NCBI GenBank assembly: GCA_963669405.2
Contig: CAXXHF010000002.1
Span: 434,001-498,000 of the forward strand
Direction: 5' to 3'
DNA: 64,000 nucleotides
Source: Aureisphaera sp963669405
GTDB taxonomy: Bacteria; Bacteroidota; Bacteroidia; Flavobacteriales; Flavobacteriaceae
The notes under the pieces are model-generated. The model ran no database searches, was not told the DNA's origin, and saw only the letters and a program-made list of their open reading frames with translations. The position numbers and the translations under genes are program-made. Position 1 is the stretch's first letter; each line of letters starts with the position of its first letter. Positions 27,163-36,027 of the stretch are shown here, piece after piece.

Positions 27163-28006
27163 GAAAAGTGCCTTTTACCATTCTATCTTTTCCAAAGATA
27201 TCCTTACGGACAACAATATCCCTGAACCCATTGGAAGAGAGTAAAACAGTCATTTCCTTACTAAGGTACTCATTAATTTCGAAGAACAGAAATCCCCCTA
27301 CCTTCAAGTGATCTTTCGCAAATTGGGTAATCTTTCTATAAAACACCAATGGATCTTCATTAGAAACAAAAAGAGCCAATTCAGGTTCAAAACCCAATAC
27401 ATTTTGTTCCATTTCCCTTTTTTCCAATTCTCTAACGTATGGAGGGTTAGAAACAATGATATCATAGCTTTCTGGCAAGGTACTCTCCTGAAGAATATCT
27501 TTTTGGATAAAAGTTACCTGTATATCATTTACCTGAGCATTTGCTTGTGCAACATCAATGGTTTCTGAAGAGATATCCAGCGCAGACACACGGCTATTCT
27601 CAAGATTTTTGGCAAGGGACACAGCAATGCAACCAGAACCAGTACCAATATCTAGGATCTCTAAGGATTTTTTTTCCTTCGCATCTTCAATAATCCAAGC
27701 TACCAGTTCTTCGGTTTCAGGGCGAGGGATTAGTGTATGTCTATTCACTTTAAAAGGAAGGTCATAAAATAGCGTTGTTCCAGTGATGTATTGTATGGGC
27801 TCATGTTGTTGTAGTCGTAATACAGCATTATTAAAACCAGCCATATGCTCTTCTGAAATTATTTCAGAAGAACGAACCACACTATCCAATCTGGAATAGC
27901 CTAAAAGGTGATCCAGCAGTATGACAAAAAATGATTGTACCTCTTCTTCCGGATACAAACTGGAAAGCTCACCGTAGAAATAATCCTTAAGTTCTTTCAA
28001 CGTCAC
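27155..28006 (-). CDS. prmC: release factor glutamine methyltransferase PrmC
   Basis: PrmC methylates the Gln of the GGQ motif in peptide-chain release factors 1 and 2, aiding termination. The 283-residue protein has the N-terminal helical domain, a SAM-binding motif (ILDIGTGSGCIAVSLA, about 120-135) and the catalytic NPPY (SNPPYVRE, about 187-194). The RPETEELV segment precedes the SAM fold as in other PrmC. It overlaps the GNAT gene by four bases upstream and the LOG gene by eight downstream. Confidence 0.95.
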   Translation of the reverse strand: MTLKELKDYFYGELSSLYPEEEVQSFFVILLDHLLGYSRLDSVVRSSEIISEEHMAGFNNAVLRLQQHEPIQYITGTTLFYDLPFKVNRHTLIPRPETEELVAWIIEDAKEKKSLEILDIGTGSGCIAVSLAKNLENSRVSALDISSETIDVAQANAQVNDIQVTFIQKDILQESTLPESYDIIVSNPPYVRELEKREMEQNVLGFEPELALFVSNEDPLVFYRKITQFAKDHLKVGGFLFFEINEYLSKEMTVLLSSNGFRDIVVRKDIFGKDRMVKGTFHG

Positions 28007-28494
28007 GATTGCAGCTGCTTAACCATGTGTACCCCACAGGCATAATGCCCTGTATCTCCCATAGGACCGTCTAAAGTTTGAAAACCATATTTCTTATATA
28101 GTTTTTGAGCGGCTTCCATATATGACATGGTTTCCAAATAGCACTTTTCATATCCAAAATCACTGGCCGATTTCAAACAAGTATCGATCATTTGTGTACC
28201 GAGCCCCCTACCTCTTGCCACTGGTAAAAAGTACATTTTCTGGAGCTCACAAACTGGGCCATCATACTGATCTAATTGAGCTATACCTCCACCGCCTATG
28301 ACCTTTCCATTTTCTTCTACAACAAAATATGCTGAGTTTTCCTTTTGATAGGTCTCAAACATACAATCCAAAGCCGTATCAGCATAGGCTGTACCTACCT
28401 TTGGAACTCCAAAATCAATAAGTACTGACCTAATAACTTCTGCTATTTGAATGTTGTCTTCTTTACAAATGGGCCTAATGATGATATCGTTCAT
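28003..28494 (-). CDS. GNAT family N-acetyltransferase
   Basis: A 163-residue GNAT-fold protein. The acetyl-CoA binding stretch is MYFLPVARGRGLGTQM (a variant of the R-G-x-G-x-G/A pattern), followed by LETMSYMEAAQKLYKKYGF. The substrate is unknown. It is first in an operon with prmC and the LOG gene, and runs divergently from ribD across about 100 bases of promoter region. It is too generic for functional naming. Confidence 0.88.
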   Translation of the reverse strand: MNDIIIRPICKEDNIQIAEVIRSVLIDFGVPKVGTAYADTALDCMFETYQKENSAYFVVEENGKVIGGGGIAQLDQYDGPVCELQKMYFLPVARGRGLGTQMIDTCLKSASDFGYEKCYLETMSYMEAAQKLYKKYGFQTLDGPMGDTGHYACGVHMVKQLQS

Positions 28495-28585
28495 TTATTC
28501 CAAGTTTAATTGCTGGGAGAATTAAAAAAGTAAAATTAAAGATATTTAAGGAATACAGGGGTCGTATTTCTTAGAAGATAACCCT

Positions 28586-28593
28586 TATTTTTG
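28586..28593 (+). promoter_or_regulatory. -7 box TATTTTTG of ribD, predicted leaderless start
   Basis: A perfect TANNTTTG match with four bases (CCGA) to the ribD ATG at 28598, the same geometry as at rprX and bamD. No FMN riboswitch fits in this space. Confidence 0.5.
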
Positions 28594-28597
28594 CCGA

Positions 28598-29644
28598 ATG
28601 ACTTCCGATCAAAGATTCATGCAACGTTGCATCCAATTGGCCAAAAACGGATTGGGCACCACCTATCCCAATCCAATGGTAGGAAGTGTCATTGTTCATG
28701 ATGGGAAAATTATTGGGGAAGGTTGGCACTACAAGGCAGGGAACCCTCATGCTGAAGTGAATGCCATACAGAGCGTAAAAGACCCATCCTTACTAAAAGA
28801 ATCTACAATTTATGTTTCTTTGGAGCCCTGCAGTCATTTTGGAAAAACACCCCCTTGTGCAGACCTCATTATCCAAAAGGGAATTAGAAATGTAGTAATT
28901 GGAGCTACTGATCCAAATCCAAAAGTTGCAGGATCTGGGATTAAAAAACTTAAAGCAGCGGGGTGCGAAGTGAAAAGTGGTGTTTTAGAGGCTGAGTGCC
29001 TACAATTGAACAAACGTTTCTTTACCTTTCACACACAGCAGCGTCCATATATAATTTTAAAATGGGCTCAGTCTGCTGATGGTTTTATTGCTCCTTTAGA
29101 GAAAGATGAAAAAAAGCCCGTGTGGATTACCAACAACCATTCCCGTCAATTCGTCCATAAGATGAGAAGCAGCGAGCAGGCTATTTTGGTGGGTACAAAA
29201 ACCGTGCTCGATGACAACCCAAGCTTAACCACCCGTACTTGGAATGGAAAATCACCCGTAAGGATTGTTATAGACAAAGATTTGAAAATTCCTAGAAGTG
29301 CATCAGTATTCAATCTAGATGCCTCTACTATCGTACTGCACCAAAGTATTGGGGAATCAAAGTCACATGTGCAATTCGAAAAGATCAATTTTTCCAAAAA
29401 CTTACCACAAGAAATTTGTTCGGTACTACACGAGCATAAACTTCAGAGCGTTATCATTGAAGGGGGTTCCAAAACAATCCAAACCTTTATAAATGCATTT
29501 ATCTGGGACGAGGCATGGGTATTTCATGGTTCTATCCATATGGAAGAGGGTCTCAAGGCTCCAATTCTTACAAGTGGAATTGTTCTGGAAGAAAAAAACC
29601 TGCAAGGAGATTCACTAACCATTTACCAAAATCCACATTCATGA
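28598..29644 (+). CDS. ribD: bifunctional diaminohydroxyphosphoribosylaminopyrimidine deaminase / reductase RibD
   Basis: RibD carries out deamination and then NADPH reduction of the pyrimidine intermediate in riboflavin synthesis. The 348-residue protein has an N-terminal cytidine-deaminase-like domain (about 1-140) with the zinc motif HAEVNAI and PCSHFGKTPPC. The C-terminal reductase domain (about 145-345) has KWAQSADGFIA, GTKTVLDDNPSLTTR and IIEGGSKTI. Both domains look intact. Its stop overlaps the next start (ATGA), coupling it to an EamA transporter. Confidence 0.96.
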   Translation: MTSDQRFMQRCIQLAKNGLGTTYPNPMVGSVIVHDGKIIGEGWHYKAGNPHAEVNAIQSVKDPSLLKESTIYVSLEPCSHFGKTPPCADLIIQKGIRNVVIGATDPNPKVAGSGIKKLKAAGCEVKSGVLEAECLQLNKRFFTFHTQQRPYIILKWAQSADGFIAPLEKDEKKPVWITNNHSRQFVHKMRSSEQAILVGTKTVLDDNPSLTTRTWNGKSPVRIVIDKDLKIPRSASVFNLDASTIVLHQSIGESKSHVQFEKINFSKNLPQEICSVLHEHKLQSVIIEGGSKTIQTFINAFIWDEAWVFHGSIHMEEGLKAPILTSGIVLEEKNLQGDSLTIYQNPHS

Positions 29645-30513
29645 TTCCATTGGCGCTAAGTATATTAGCCTCTACCTGTATTTTTGTGATCTTCAAGCTT
29701 TTTGACAGGTTTGAAATACACACGCTGCAGGCTATTGTTGTGAATTACATTACAGCCTGCGTTACTGGTTTTATTGATTTTGATGGCACCATTAGCCTCA
29801 CAGCTATAACACAATCCCCTTGGTTTTTCTATACATTGGGGCTTGGAGCTTTGTTCATTGTTGTTTTTAACTTAATGGCCATAACCACACAAAAAAGAGG
29901 TTTATCTGTTGTTTCTGTGGCCACAAAGATGAGTGTTGTCATCCCTATCCTTTTTGGATTGTTTTATTATCGGGAAAGTCTGGGTATCTATAAATTATCG
30001 GGCATTATACTGGCATTGATAGCTGTGTATTTAACTTCTGCAAAAGGTAGAACAACCGCTTCGGTTAACAAAAAGCACTTACTACTTCCTGCATTGGTAT
30101 TTCTGGGAAGTGGTATTATAGATACGAGTATTAAGTTTTTGGAGAATGCATTTGTATCAGAAACCGATGTCCCCATTTTTTCGGCAACTATTTTTGGTGC
30201 AGCTGCATGTGTTGGAATCATTTCAGTGGCTTATTTGCGTTTGACAGGCAAGATTCAATTTCAGTTTAAAAATATATTGGGAGGAATTGCTCTTGGAATC
30301 CCAAATTACTTTTCCATTTATTTCTTAGTGAAAGCATTGCGCAGTGGACTTTTGGAAAGTTCTGGCATATTCACGGTAAACAATGTATTTATTGTCATGC
30401 TGTCCACACTTATTGGCATTTTATTGTTTAAAGAACGATTAAAGCTTAAAAACTGGATCGGAATTCTGCTGGCTGTCCTCAGTATTTTCTTAGTAGCTTT
30501 AGCACGAATGTAA
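29641..30513 (+). CDS. EamA/DMT-family membrane transporter
   Basis: A 290-residue hydrophobic protein with about ten predicted TM helices arranged in two halves, as in drug/metabolite transporters. The frame is open 42 codons upstream inside ribD, but those residues are not membrane-like. The ATG at 29641 overlaps the ribD stop and starts directly with the first TM helix (MIPLALSILASTCIFVIFK). The substrate is unknown. Its coupling to ribD could suggest a flavin-related solute, but that is only inference. It overlaps the next gene by one base (TAATG). Confidence 0.85.
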   Translation: MIPLALSILASTCIFVIFKLFDRFEIHTLQAIVVNYITACVTGFIDFDGTISLTAITQSPWFFYTLGLGALFIVVFNLMAITTQKRGLSVVSVATKMSVVIPILFGLFYYRESLGIYKLSGIILALIAVYLTSAKGRTTASVNKKHLLLPALVFLGSGIIDTSIKFLENAFVSETDVPIFSATIFGAAACVGIISVAYLRLTGKIQFQFKNILGGIALGIPNYFSIYFLVKALRSGLLESSGIFTVNNVFIVMLSTLIGILLFKERLKLKNWIGILLAVLSIFLVALARM

Positions 30514-31124
30514 TGAGTACTGTAAAAGACACCTATAAAACCATTGATAAGGCTTCTCCTGAAACCCTTTATAAGGATCGTGGAAGTAAATTCTTCGGAT
30601 ATGCTTTCCCTGTTTTTAATGAAAAGGATATTCGCTCCTGTATTGAACAATTAAAGAAAGAACACCATACAGCAAGACATTGGTGTTATGCATGGCAATT
30701 AGGGAAATCCTATGACAGCTATCGAGCCAACGATGACGGTGAGCCTTCTAATAGTGCTGGCATGCCAATTTATGGACAGTTACAATCCTTTGATGTAACC
30801 AATGTACTGGTGGTTGTGGTTCGTTATTTCGGTGGAACCAAATTGGGAGTTGGAGGTCTTATCCAAGCTTATCGAACTGGTGCGCAATTGGCATTGGAAG
30901 CTTCTGACATTATTGAAAAGACTATTGATGAAAATTTCCTGTTACAATTTGAATACCCAGAGATGAATGTCGTCATGCGAATGATCAAGGAACAAAATCT
31001 TACTATTGTAAAACAGGAATTAGAAATGAGCTGTGCCATTACCATATCGGTGCGAAAAAAAGAAGCAGAACGAATCTTCACCCTTTTTCAGAACACATAC
31101 AAAGTATCTATTAAAAAGCAATAA
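30513..31124 (+). CDS. YigZ/IMPACT family protein
   Basis: A 203-residue cytosolic protein. The N-terminal UPF0029/IMPACT domain (about 15-125) is marked by DDGEPSNSAGMPIY and VVVRYFGGTKLGVGGL. The C-terminal DUF1949-like domain fills the rest (about 140-195). Eukaryotic IMPACT binds the translation regulator GCN1; bacterial YigZ has no firmly assigned function. It is translationally coupled to the EamA transporter and faces the thioesterase gene. Confidence 0.9.
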   Translation: MSTVKDTYKTIDKASPETLYKDRGSKFFGYAFPVFNEKDIRSCIEQLKKEHHTARHWCYAWQLGKSYDSYRANDDGEPSNSAGMPIYGQLQSFDVTNVLVVVVRYFGGTKLGVGGLIQAYRTGAQLALEASDIIEKTIDENFLLQFEYPEMNVVMRMIKEQNLTIVKQELEMSCAITISVRKKEAERIFTLFQNTYKVSIKKQ

Positions 31125-31156
31125 TTTCAACCATAAAACCAATGGGGTTAAGAAGC

Positions 31157-31555
31157 CTATTCAGCGATTTTTTCTATTAAGTAATTGGGTGCTTTCATTA
31201 ATTTTTTAGTAGTGGTATTTATGAAAACAAGTGTAGTAGAAGCAGTTACCAACAATTGGCCTTCTTCATTATGAATCTCATAATCGAACTCAATTTTAAA
31301 AGTAGGAATATTCCTTAACGTTGTGGTAACATAGATAAGGTCATCATACCGGGCTGGATACTTAAAATCTATACTTAGGTGAGTTACTGGAAGTTGCACG
31401 TTATTCTTTTCCATCCATTTATAAGAAAAGCCCAATTCACGTAACCATTCGGTCCTTCCTTGTTCTAAAAACTGTGCGTAATTTCCATAATAAACCACCC
31501 CCATTTGATCGGTCTCTCCATAACGGACGCGTAGTTTCGTTGTATTTTTTTTCAC
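31157..31555 (-). CDS. acyl-CoA thioesterase, YbgC/FadM-type hot-dog fold
   Basis: A 132-residue protein of the 4-hydroxybenzoyl-CoA thioesterase family. It opens LRVRYGETDQMGVVYYGNY, the hot-dog catalytic segment with the conserved Asp, then FLEQGRTEWLRELG. It probably hydrolyses short acyl-CoA or acyl-ACP thioesters. The start is GTG. It is transcribed divergently from dnaA across about 200 bases. This neighbour arrangement is common in Flavobacteriaceae (established knowledge, recalled). Confidence 0.9.
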   Translation of the reverse strand: MKKNTTKLRVRYGETDQMGVVYYGNYAQFLEQGRTEWLRELGFSYKWMEKNNVQLPVTHLSIDFKYPARYDDLIYVTTTLRNIPTFKIEFDYEIHNEEGQLLVTASTTLVFINTTTKKLMKAPNYLIEKIAE

Positions 31556-31764
31556 AAATTTTTGAGCTAAAAAAGGGGAACTTTTTCCCTCTCAGGACTT
31601 TAACACAGTATGAGAAAAAAAAACTGAAAAATCAATACCCAAACCATTTTTTTTTTCAGTTATTTGTTCACATATTTGCATTGTTAAGAAATCGTTAGGG
31701 AAGCCTCCTCTTTTCCACTTTTCTGATGATACAAATTAACTAACTAAACCTCTTGACTACTACT
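31556..31764. other. dnaA upstream region, no origin signature seen
   Basis: An AT-rich spacer between the thioesterase gene and dnaA with T- and A-runs. No clear cluster of TTATCCACA-type DnaA boxes is visible, so an origin is not supported here. It probably holds divergent promoters. Confidence 0.5.
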
Positions 31765-33192
31765 ATGAGTAAAACTGCCGAACTGGTATGGAAAAATTGC
31801 TTGTCCTTTATTGAAGATAATATCTCAACGCAAGCATATAAAACCTGGTTCGAGCCTATTAAAGCAGTGAAGCTTACAGATAGTGCCCTTAGTATTCAAG
31901 TTCCGAGTAAATTTTTCTATGAGTGGCTTGAAGAGCATTATGTAAAATTGCTCAAAGTTGCCTTAACTAAAGAATTGGGAAGTACTGCAAAGTTGGTATA
32001 CATCATTAAGATGGAAAACACCTATGGCAACAAGCAGCCTTTTACGGAAAAAATACCCAGTGCAAATCGTACTCAGGTACGTTCACAAGAAGTTGATGTT
32101 CCTGTAAAAAACAAAAGTCCTGAGCTAAAGAACCCATTTGTGATCCCCGGGATTAGAAATGTAAAAATTGAGTCTCAACTTAATCCAAGTTATAATTTCG
32201 ACAATTTCTTAGAAGGAGAATCAAATCGTTTGGCTCGTTCAGCTGGTTTAGCTGTGGCCAACAAACCTGGAGGAACCTCTTTTAACCCACTGCTTATTTT
32301 TGGTGGTGTAGGACTTGGTAAAACACACTTGGCACATGCAATTGGGGTAGATATCAAAGAAAAATACCCAGAAAAAACCGTTCTCTATATTTCTGCTGAA
32401 AAGTTTACCCAGCAATACATTGAAAGTGTAAAAAAGAACAATCGTAACGATTTTATACATTTCTACCAGATTATTGATGTACTTATTGTAGATGATATTC
32501 AGTTGCTTTCGGGTAAGGCAGGTACACAAGATGTCTTTTTCCACATCTTTAACCACTTGCACCAAAATGGAAAACAGGTCATCCTTACCAGTGACAAGGC
32601 TCCTGTGGATATGATTGATATTGAGCAACGATTGCTTTCCAGATTTAAATGGGGGCTCTCTGCAGAGTTGAATCACCCAGATTATGATACCCGAGTGGCA
32701 ATCATAAAAAACAAGTTATATCGTGATGGTGTGGAAATGCCCGAAGAAATCGTGGAATTCCTAGCCAATAACATAAAAACCAATATCCGTGAATTGGAAG
32801 GTGCCATTATCTCACTAATTGCACATTCTTCTTTCAATAAGCGGGAGATCACTATAGATCTTGCCAAAAAGATTGTAGACAATTATGTGAAACACACCAA
32901 GCGTGAGGTTTCCATAGACTATATCCAAAAAGTGGTTAGTGAATATTTCCAGATGGATGTAGAGACTCTTCAGTCTAAAACCAGAAAACGTCATATAGTA
33001 CAAGCCCGTCAACTTGCTATGTTCTTTGCCAAAAAATTTACCAAGGCATCCTTGGCATCTATTGGTTCTCAAATAGGACAGAGAGATCACGCTACGGTAT
33101 TACATGCTTGTAAAACGGTGGATAACCTATCCAGCACAGACAAACAATTCCGGAAATACGTAGAAGATCTAAATAAAAAATTGACACTCTAA
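31765..33192 (+). CDS. dnaA: chromosomal replication initiator protein DnaA
   Basis: DnaA binds DnaA boxes at oriC and opens the origin in an ATP-dependent way. The 475-residue protein has domain I (about 1-85), a short linker, the AAA+ domain with Walker A FGGVGLGKTHL (about 175-185) and Walker B VLIVDDIQLL. The domain IV signature is GQRDHATVLHACKTV near the C-terminus. The ATG at 31765 is preferred over a TTG four codons earlier. It is followed by a short terminator, then the phosphatase gene. Confidence 0.97.
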   Translation: MSKTAELVWKNCLSFIEDNISTQAYKTWFEPIKAVKLTDSALSIQVPSKFFYEWLEEHYVKLLKVALTKELGSTAKLVYIIKMENTYGNKQPFTEKIPSANRTQVRSQEVDVPVKNKSPELKNPFVIPGIRNVKIESQLNPSYNFDNFLEGESNRLARSAGLAVANKPGGTSFNPLLIFGGVGLGKTHLAHAIGVDIKEKYPEKTVLYISAEKFTQQYIESVKKNNRNDFIHFYQIIDVLIVDDIQLLSGKAGTQDVFFHIFNHLHQNGKQVILTSDKAPVDMIDIEQRLLSRFKWGLSAELNHPDYDTRVAIIKNKLYRDGVEMPEEIVEFLANNIKTNIRELEGAIISLIAHSSFNKREITIDLAKKIVDNYVKHTKREVSIDYIQKVVSEYFQMDVETLQSKTRKRHIVQARQLAMFFAKKFTKASLASIGSQIGQRDHATVLHACKTVDNLSSTDKQFRKYVEDLNKKLTL

Positions 33193-33198
33193 AATACC

Positions 33199-33222
33199 AT
33201 CCTGCCTAGCAGGATTTTTTTA
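33199..33222 (+). terminator. Rho-independent terminator of dnaA
   Basis: An ATCCTGC/GCAGGAT hairpin followed by a T-run, seven bases past the dnaA stop. Confidence 0.8.
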
Positions 33223-33245
33223 TATCATTTTCAGAAATTTATGCT

Positions 33246-33698
33246 ATGAAAACTCGTGTATTGATGGTTTGCCTTGGAAACATTTGCAGATCTCCTTTGG
33301 CAGAAGGCATCCTTAAATCAAAAGTAGACCCCAATAAAGTTCAAGTAGATTCTGCTGGAACTGGCGGTTGGCATGTGGGCGAATTACCCGACCCAAGAAG
33401 TATTGCTATCGCCAAACAAAAGGGGCTGGACATCACAGACCAAAGAGGGCGTAAATTTTCTACGTATGATTTTGAAACATACGATTACATCTTTGTTATG
33501 GACAATTCTAACCATAAAGATGTTCTCCGTTTAGCTAATAACGAAGAGGATAAAGCCAAAGTAAAACTCATCTTGAACGAAATTTTTCCCAATGAGAATG
33601 TTGATGTGCCAGATCCGTATTATGGTGGTGACCAAGGTTTTGAAAATGTCTATAATATGCTGGATGAAGCCTGTGAGAAAATTGTGAGTTGGCTTTAG
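33246..33698 (+). CDS. low-molecular-weight protein-tyrosine phosphatase
   Basis: A 150-residue cytosolic phosphatase with the P-loop C-x5-R (CLGNICRS, Cys9 to Arg15) and the general-acid loop DPYYGG near residue 120. In bacteria such enzymes often reverse tyrosine phosphorylation of exopolysaccharide kinases or act on small phosphocompounds; no partner kinase lies nearby. It sits between dnaA and a T9SS-secreted protein gene, probably in its own transcript. Confidence 0.93.
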   Translation: MKTRVLMVCLGNICRSPLAEGILKSKVDPNKVQVDSAGTGGWHVGELPDPRSIAIAKQKGLDITDQRGRKFSTYDFETYDYIFVMDNSNHKDVLRLANNEEDKAKVKLILNEIFPNENVDVPDPYYGGDQGFENVYNMLDEACEKIVSWL

Positions 33699-33816
33699 TT
33701 CTTTTGGTTGTGTTTTTTACTTAACTTTAAAAATCTTGATTTGCATAGGAGGTTTTGAAAAAATCCTTACACATAGTCAAGACAAAAAATTGATTAAGTA
33801 AGAAAAAAACAACCCC

Positions 33817-35184
33817 ATGAAAAAGAACTTTTTTACAGCACTTAGTATGCTAATTACTATGGTAATCTTTGCTCAGGATATCAACCTGACTCAATTTGCC
33901 AATGGTTTTTCCAATCCGGTAGACATCCAAAATGCAGGAGATGACAGGCTATTCATCGTAGAACAAAGTGGAATCATTAAGATTTTGAACGCAGATGGAA
34001 CCACCAATGCAACTCCTTACCTGAATATTACTTCTTTGGTTTCTTCTGGAGGAGAACAAGGATTGCTAGGATTAGCTTTTCATCCAGATTACAGTACCAA
34101 CGGATACTTCTTTGTCCACTATTCTGACAATTCTGGAGACACACAAATTTCCAGATTTAGTGTAGATGGATCTAACCCAGACATTGCAGATCCAAGTTCT
34201 GAATTGGACATTTTGAATGTTTCCCAACCTTTCGGAAATCACAACGGAGGAACTATCGCATTTGGCTCTGATGACTTTTTGTACATTGGACTGGGTGACG
34301 GAGGAAGCGGTGGAGACCCTGGAAATAGAGCTCAAAACACAACTCTTTTATTAGGAAAATTACTTCGAATTGATATTGACAATCCTTCGAACGGAAATAA
34401 TTATGGGATTCCTGCTGACAACCCATTTGCCGGAAGTACTTCTGAAGCTGAAGAAATTTGGGCTTACGGATTGAGAAATCCATTTCGATTTTCTTTCGAC
34501 AGTGACACTGGAGATGTTTGGATTGGCGATGTAGGTCAAAATGCATGGGAAGAAATAAACAAAGCAGGACCTACCGAAGCCGGCCTTAACTATGGCTGGA
34601 GATGTTATGAAGGGAACGAAACGTTTAACACTACCAATTGTCCAGACCCAAGTACGCTTACCTTTCCAATTGCAGTATATGCAAATTCCCCTGGATCTTC
34701 TGTTACAGGTGGGTATGTATATCGAGGTACGGATTTCCCTGGGTTGCAGGGCTATTATTTTTATGCCGATTTTGGTACTGCAATTATCGGAACCATTGAT
34801 GCTGCAGGAGTACAAAATAATCTAGGGAGCTTTGGAGCAAACTGGTCCGCTTTTGGTGAAGATGTAAACAACGAGCTTTATATTTTAAGTTATGGAGGTC
34901 AGGTTTTTAGAATTGAAGAGGATGTCGCTGGAACAAATGATTTTAAGGCATTGAATTTAACCATATCCCCCAATCCTGCTTCTCAGGCCATTAACCTTGA
35001 ATTTGATAACAACATCATGACTACCATTGAGATTTATAACATTTTGGGAAGTAGAGTAATTTCCAAAAATGATCTTTCAACCACTGCTCATGAAGTAGAC
35101 ATTCAATCCTTAACCAGTGGCATGTACCTTGTAAAGGTTACGGGTGAAAAAGGAGCGGTTACCAAAAAACTTATCGTTAAGTAA
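33817..35184 (+). CDS. secreted PQQ-dependent sugar dehydrogenase-like protein with T9SS sorting domain
   Basis: A 455-residue exported protein. The signal peptide is at about 1-19 (ALSMLITMVIFAQ). The six-bladed glucose/sorbosone dehydrogenase propeller spans about 25-365, with GEQGLLGLAFHPDY, HNGGTIAFGSDDFLYIGLGDGG, RNPFRFSFD and a Trp/Tyr-rich GLNYGWRCYEG. A T9SS type A sorting domain ends the protein (ISPNPASQAINLEF, IYNILGSRV, GMYLVKV). By family it could oxidise sugars or aldoses with bound PQQ, at the cell surface. The cofactor is not visible and many members are uncharacterised. A terminator follows. Confidence 0.88.
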   Translation: MKKNFFTALSMLITMVIFAQDINLTQFANGFSNPVDIQNAGDDRLFIVEQSGIIKILNADGTTNATPYLNITSLVSSGGEQGLLGLAFHPDYSTNGYFFVHYSDNSGDTQISRFSVDGSNPDIADPSSELDILNVSQPFGNHNGGTIAFGSDDFLYIGLGDGGSGGDPGNRAQNTTLLLGKLLRIDIDNPSNGNNYGIPADNPFAGSTSEAEEIWAYGLRNPFRFSFDSDTGDVWIGDVGQNAWEEINKAGPTEAGLNYGWRCYEGNETFNTTNCPDPSTLTFPIAVYANSPGSSVTGGYVYRGTDFPGLQGYYFYADFGTAIIGTIDAAGVQNNLGSFGANWSAFGEDVNNELYILSYGGQVFRIEEDVAGTNDFKALNLTISPNPASQAINLEFDNNIMTTIEIYNILGSRVISKNDLSTTAHEVDIQSLTSGMYLVKVTGEKGAVTKKLIVK

Positions 35185-35228
35185 TAGTACCCATATAGGA
35201 GGAAACACCAAAATTCTTTCCATTTACA

Positions 35229-35274
35229 AAAAGATGTTACCGTATTTAATTATACTAGTGTAACATCTTTTTTT
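35229..35274 (+). terminator. Rho-independent terminator of the PQQ-dehydrogenase-like gene
   Basis: An AAAGATGTTAC/GTAACATCTTT inverted repeat with a T-run, 45 bases past the stop. Confidence 0.8.
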
Positions 35275-35307
35275 CATTACTTTTAAGGAACCTAAAGAAT
35301 CCCTTTC

Positions 35308-36024
35308 ATGGAACCCAAAGTTGGAAACATCTATTTAATTCCTTGCACCTTGGGCGATACACCTCCACTAGAGGTATTGCCATTATTAGTAAAAAAAGCG
35401 GTTGAGGAAATAGATCATTATATTGTAGAGCACGAAAAAGATGCTAGACGCTTTATTAAAAGTATCGTACCTAGAAAGTCACAACCCGACTTGCATTTTT
35501 CGACCATCAATAAGTTTACGGATTCATCGGAAATTCCAGATATGTTACTCCCTTGTTTTGAAGGCAATGATGTTGGTGTCATAAGTGATGCAGGCTGCCC
35601 GGGAATTGCAGATCCAGGGGCTTTGGTGGTAGCTCAAGCTCACCAAAAAGGGATAAAAGTTGTTCCACTGGTAGGGCCATCCTCTATTTTATTGGCCATG
35701 ATGGCTAGTGGCTTTAATGGACAAAATTTTGCATTCAACGGCTATTTACCCATTGATAAACGCGAACGTAGGGTAGAAATAAAAAGACTGGAGCGTCTTT
35801 CGGCAGAAATAAACCAATCTCAATTGTTTATTGAAACCCCCTATAGAAACAACCAGATGCTAGAAAGTTTGGTGAGTGTACTACAACCTCAAAGCATGCT
35901 TTGTGTAGCTTGTGACATTACCCTACCTACAGAATATATATTGACCCAGTCAGCAGAAGATTGGAAAAAAACAAAAGTGGATCTCAATAAGAGACCCACT
36001 TTGTTTATTATACATAAAGAATAA
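35308..36024 (+). CDS. RsmI-like SAM-dependent methyltransferase (tetrapyrrole methylase fold)
   Basis: A 238-residue protein of the tetrapyrrole (corrin/porphyrin) methylase fold, resembling RsmI, which 2'-O-methylates C1402 of 16S rRNA. Seen motifs are ISDAGCPGIADPGALV (about 93-108) and PLVGPSSILLAMMASGFNGQ. It is about 45 residues shorter than typical RsmI and lacks its C-terminal domain. The Bacteroidota short form is usually named simply SAM-dependent methyltransferase. It ends three bases from a convergent gene. Confidence 0.83.
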   Translation: MEPKVGNIYLIPCTLGDTPPLEVLPLLVKKAVEEIDHYIVEHEKDARRFIKSIVPRKSQPDLHFSTINKFTDSSEIPDMLLPCFEGNDVGVISDAGCPGIADPGALVVAQAHQKGIKVVPLVGPSSILLAMMASGFNGQNFAFNGYLPIDKRERRVEIKRLERLSAEINQSQLFIETPYRNNQMLESLVSVLQPQSMLCVACDITLPTEYILTQSAEDWKKTKVDLNKRPTLFIIHKE

Positions 36025-36027
36025 AGT

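Noticed and set aside
31556..31764. Possible replication origin next to dnaA
   Set aside because: No cluster of TTATCCACA-like DnaA boxes is visible; AT-richness alone is not enough.
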